Source: Zeugodacus cucurbitae (taxonomy: Eukaryota > Arthropoda > Insecta > Diptera > Tephritidae). From it: a stretch of DNA of 64,000 nucleotides. Below are positions 60,761 to 64,000 of this stretch, in pieces. The notes under the pieces are model-generated. The model saw nothing but the letters and a program-made list of their open reading frames with translations. It was not told where the DNA came from and did no database searches. The stretch spans positions 2,418,001 to 2,482,000 of the forward strand of contig NC_071670.1 of the NCBI RefSeq assembly GCF_028554725.1, read 5' to 3'. Both the position numbers and the translations under genes were made by a program. The stretch's first letter is position 1; each line of letters starts with the position of its first letter.

Positions 60761-61809
60761 GCGAATGTTGAAGTTTTGTGGTTGTAAGTAATTTTTAATC
60801 CATTTTTAAGGTTTTCTTCTGACATGAAGTGCTCTTCAAACACTTTCACAATTGAAACGTAAGTTTGGTATTATGATATAATAACAGAATGTATACAAGA
60901 GCTTTTCATAAACTTAAATTCATATGAACTCATGTATACACTTGGGAATTTGAATGCATGTGTATGAGTAACTTGAGCACTTTGTTGTTCAAACAACAAG
61001 TGCCAGGCTCAATTTGTGAGCCAACAAAATTTCTTCGATTGCCACTGGCTTGTGGCACACACATGCTTACAAACATGCATACAGAGAGAAGTGTGTCAAT
61101 TGCTTGGGAAGTTCGGGTCAACCATAAATGTGTCACGGGCCAAATTCGAAGAAAATGCAATCACAACAACAACACTAGTTGAAAGCATATAAGTAATGTT
61201 TGTTAGGCGATTGAGAATTTTGTGTGAGTCAAGTGGAAAGTGCCAACGGCTGCAACAACAACTAAAAGCTGTAAAAAGTAATAACAGTAAAATAAGTTTA
61301 GGACATATAAATGCATTTAACGGGAGAAAAAGTGCAACTAAGCGCTTTAGTTGGCGTTCGAGCGTTTTCTATTGATGAATCGCTAAGTAAGAAGCTGGCA
61401 CAAGTTCGTGAATAAACTGCGCAGTGATTAAGGCAACGGAAGCGAGTAGAATGCAAGACGAATGGCATACGAAGAAATGGGCGCAAAAATTGATGGGTAT
61501 GGAGTAACGGAAATAGCTGTCAAAGGATAATCACTTGAAAACCAGCATAAAACCAGTGACACAGAAGCGAACTCAACAAACGGAAAAAGAATTGCTCATA
61601 AAAATGGCAAATAATTAAAGTGCTCGGAGGGGAGCGCAACGCAAATAATAGACGAGGAGTGTAAATGTATAGATAATAAATGCTACGCTTAAAAGAATGC
61701 AATAAAATTAATGAATCGTGTGATTGCGGCAAACGCGCGCTGATGTATTGAGACAAACTGCTGCGGTGAATTTTTGCTTTAGCGAATCAATTTATTTTTT
61801 TGTTATTAT
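60761..61809. other. Unique non-coding sequence
   Basis: No supported gene. GTTAGGCGATTG near 61202 resembles the TTTAGGCGC word. Opposed frames at 60930-61182 use the same DNA. Confidence 0.4.
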
Positions 61810-62575
61810 CCTAAGTAATCATGAAATATGAGAGCGTAAGAAAGTGAAGGGGGACTTAAAAGGAGGAGGAAATTGATATTTAATACAGGAAAAATTTGGC
61901 TGAAATTAATATGAAATAGCAAAATCAAATATAAATAATAATAATGAAAATAAAAACTAAAAATAAAAAAAAAGAATTAACAAAATTTTTTAATTTTTTT
62001 TTTTTTAAATTTAGAAAATATATTTTTTTTATTTTAGAAAAGAAATGAAATAAAATTAAAAAAAAATATAACTACAATAAGGTTGAAGGTTTACGACTAT
62101 TTCTTAAATTGCATCATTTTTATAATAATAATTAAAAAAAAATTATTTTATTTTTTCACCTATTATTTTAATATGTAATAATTAATTTGTTTCCAAACAT
62201 TTATTTAACATATTTTAAAATTTTTTTATTATAAATTTTTAGTTTTTCTTAATATCGCGCTTATTTTTTTATAATTATTTTTAATTTTTTTTATTTTTTT
62301 TCTCATTTAATTTTTATTTTAATTTTATTTTTTTACAATTCTATCATTTTTTATAAATTGTTTTATTTCTTTAATCAATTTTTTATTCTTTATATTTTTT
62401 TGTATTTTTTAATATTTTTTTTTATTTTTTATAATTTTTTTTTTAAATTTTATTAACTATTTTTTATTAGAGCCCTATTTTAGTTTTTAATCATCGAAAA
62501 TATTTTATTTATTCAAAGAGTGCTTTGTAATAAATCAATTTGAAAACGAAAAAAAAAAAATATGAAAAATCACAC
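61810..62575. repeat. A/T low-complexity block
   Basis: Strongly A-rich at 61910-61980, then T-rich at 62220-62460, so the base skew switches strand within the block. No longer unit is visible. Confidence 0.7.
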
Positions 62576-63679
62576 GCTCAATGTCTGATTACTTTTAAGC
62601 CGCAGAGTAAATACAAAATCGAAGCTCATAAATTGTAAAACAAACTCAGTTTTTGATTGCTCTGCAGCAGCTTAGCGCGCCTTTCTATTCATTTTGCTGT
62701 TTGTCTTTCATTTTTTGTAAAAAAGTTATGAAAACGGTATTGTGTGGCATGCCACATAAATCACGATTGCTTTGCAGACATTAAAAATAAAAAAGCGAAA
62801 AGTAAACAAAGGCAAATGAAAATTTTCAAAAAAAAAAAAAAAAACAATATTTGCGAAATTTTAATTGTGTGCGAGGGTATGAAGAATTAAAACAAAATTC
62901 ATTGAGTTGCATATGAGCCAACCACAAGCATGAATTTTATATTATACATTGCATGCCACAAAATGCATGATGTTGCAAGCATTGATTGAACGATTTCTCG
63001 ATTGTGAGGCACACATAAATGAGTAAACAAAGGTTGTAACTGATTTAGAAGGCTTTGTGCATCTATGGCGGCATTATGCTGAGGTGTTAACCAACACTTA
63101 TGCTCAGTTCTCGAATGGGGTTAACGCAGCAACTTAATTAAGGGCGATTGTAGTTTTGAAAATTTCAAAATTTTTCACACAAAACACTCAGACACACATA
63201 CACACATACTTAAACAAACAAAGCGTTAAATGCTCTCAATTGTGTTGCATTAACCGCACAATTGTTGATTGAATGCCAGTGAGTGGCATGCATTTGAGGC
63301 AATAACAAAAGGGTTGAGTGTTGTAAGACTCGTGATTTGATGAGGCAACACTCAGGAGGGGTTAAAATATGAGAAATAGAATTGCATAACACTTTTTATT
63401 ATTATATATTACCAAAAGAATAGATTTATAAAAAAAAAAATTAAATATAATAAACCGGTTGAGAATAACAGCATTATTAGCTTTCAACGAACGAAAAATG
63501 CTACAGAAGTGGCACAGATGAGGATATTATGCGGTTCTAACTTTACAATACATTTCTAGAGAGCTTTTTCTTCAACTAACGGTATAAGCTAAGCCGTTGT
63601 AGACCGTAGGTTGACCTTTAAAGGGACTTCTGAAGTCTATCGTTGAATATAAAGGCTTTCGGAAACCCTTAACGTTTTA
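62576..63679. other. Unique non-coding sequence with palindrome
   Basis: Contains the 14-bp perfect palindrome TGTGGCATGCCACA at 62743-62756. Nearby are CATGCCACAAAATGCATG at about 62952 and GGCATGCAT near 63286, so GCATGC words cluster here. No coding signal. Confidence 0.45.
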
Positions 63680-64000
63680 ATGGAAGTTTCAAAGACAAAA
63701 TATTTCTGGATACAGCTTAAGTTAGAGTTAGAGTCAAAGATAAAAGCAAAGATAATTATTGAGATGAAGATAGCTGTAAAAACCATGTTGATAAATACAT
63801 GTCTACTATGTAATGATAAGGATAGAGGTGAAGAGTGGAATGTTACTAAGACAAAAACCGCGTTAAGAAATAGATGAAAATGATATTTTCCGAAAAATAA
63901 AGATAACATGCTGAAGATAACGATAAAAAAATGGGAACAACACTCTCAAGATTGTCACTGACTTACTAAAATGTTGCTAACCAACTGGTCTTATCTAACT
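63680..64000 (+). promoter_or_regulatory. GATA homotypic cluster, single strand
   Basis: GATA starts at 63739, 63751, 63769, 63790, 63815, 63821, 63882, 63902, 63916 and 63922: ten copies in about 190 bp, all on the + strand, many in the WGATAR form. GATA factors such as pannier and serpent recognise this core. It is compatible with an enhancer, or with decayed simple-sequence expansion. Confidence 0.35.

Noticed and set aside
1..64000. tRNA, rRNA or well-known insect microRNA genes
   Set aside because: I saw no cloverleaf with A and B boxes, no rRNA core, and no seed-plus-hairpin I know. A tRNAscan-SE or miRNA profile search would be decisive.

Overview
The window looks like non-coding DNA from a higher dipteran, most likely a tephritid-type fruit fly. 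The basis is composition and texture: AT-rich sequence with long A/T-only tracts, frequent CAA/GTT trinucleotide runs, ATGTATGTATG-type and CA/TG microsatellites, and fly-style splice signals. I found no rRNA, tRNA, CRISPR, intact transposon or recognisable protein-coding gene. Most open frames are short, cysteine- or phenylalanine-rich artefacts with no domain. The species and locus are inferred. The simplest reading is the inside of a very long intron, or a large intergenic region beside a developmental gene.

Layout. GC-richer unique blocks of about 0.5-2 kb (500-1180, 2530-3120, 16.2-17.1 kb, 21.3-22.1 kb, 23.4-24.5 kb, 25.6-26.6 kb, the large 35.2-41 kb block, 46.6-47.6 kb, 52.1-53.9 kb, 57.5-58.9 kb) alternate with A/T low-complexity blocks. 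Several of the A/T blocks are decayed tandem duplications with units of about 39 to 240 bp. The best gene signal is a 57-nt candidate internal exon at 41782-41838 with a strong polypyrimidine tract and acceptor and a GTAAGT donor, open in one frame.

The most striking content is a set of regional motif fields, in which one short word recurs far above chance over 0.2-7 kb, often on one strand only. The strongest is GCGCTGAATT at 44.5-51.2 kb. I count 39 exact GCTGAAT cores on the + strand up to 49,168, then 15 reverse-complement cores from 50,073 to 51,164, with only three exceptions. Pairs recur at exactly 20 bp or 9 bp (10 bp in the reverse arm). A second family, AAGCATACTTTTAGGCGC, repeats about every 120-155 bp at 17.4-18.2 kb and occurs reversed at 22.1-23.3 kb. 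Further fields are AAAGCTTT/GAAAGCT (five clusters), GTC/TGTCG (36.3-38.2 kb), GATA (63.7-63.9 kb), CACTTGA (23.5-23.7 kb) and GTTGCAA (41.5-41.8 kb).

I do not know what these fields do. Binding-site arrays, chromatin-organising elements, foldback RNA and decayed microsatellite-like expansion are all possible. All counts and distances were made by eye.
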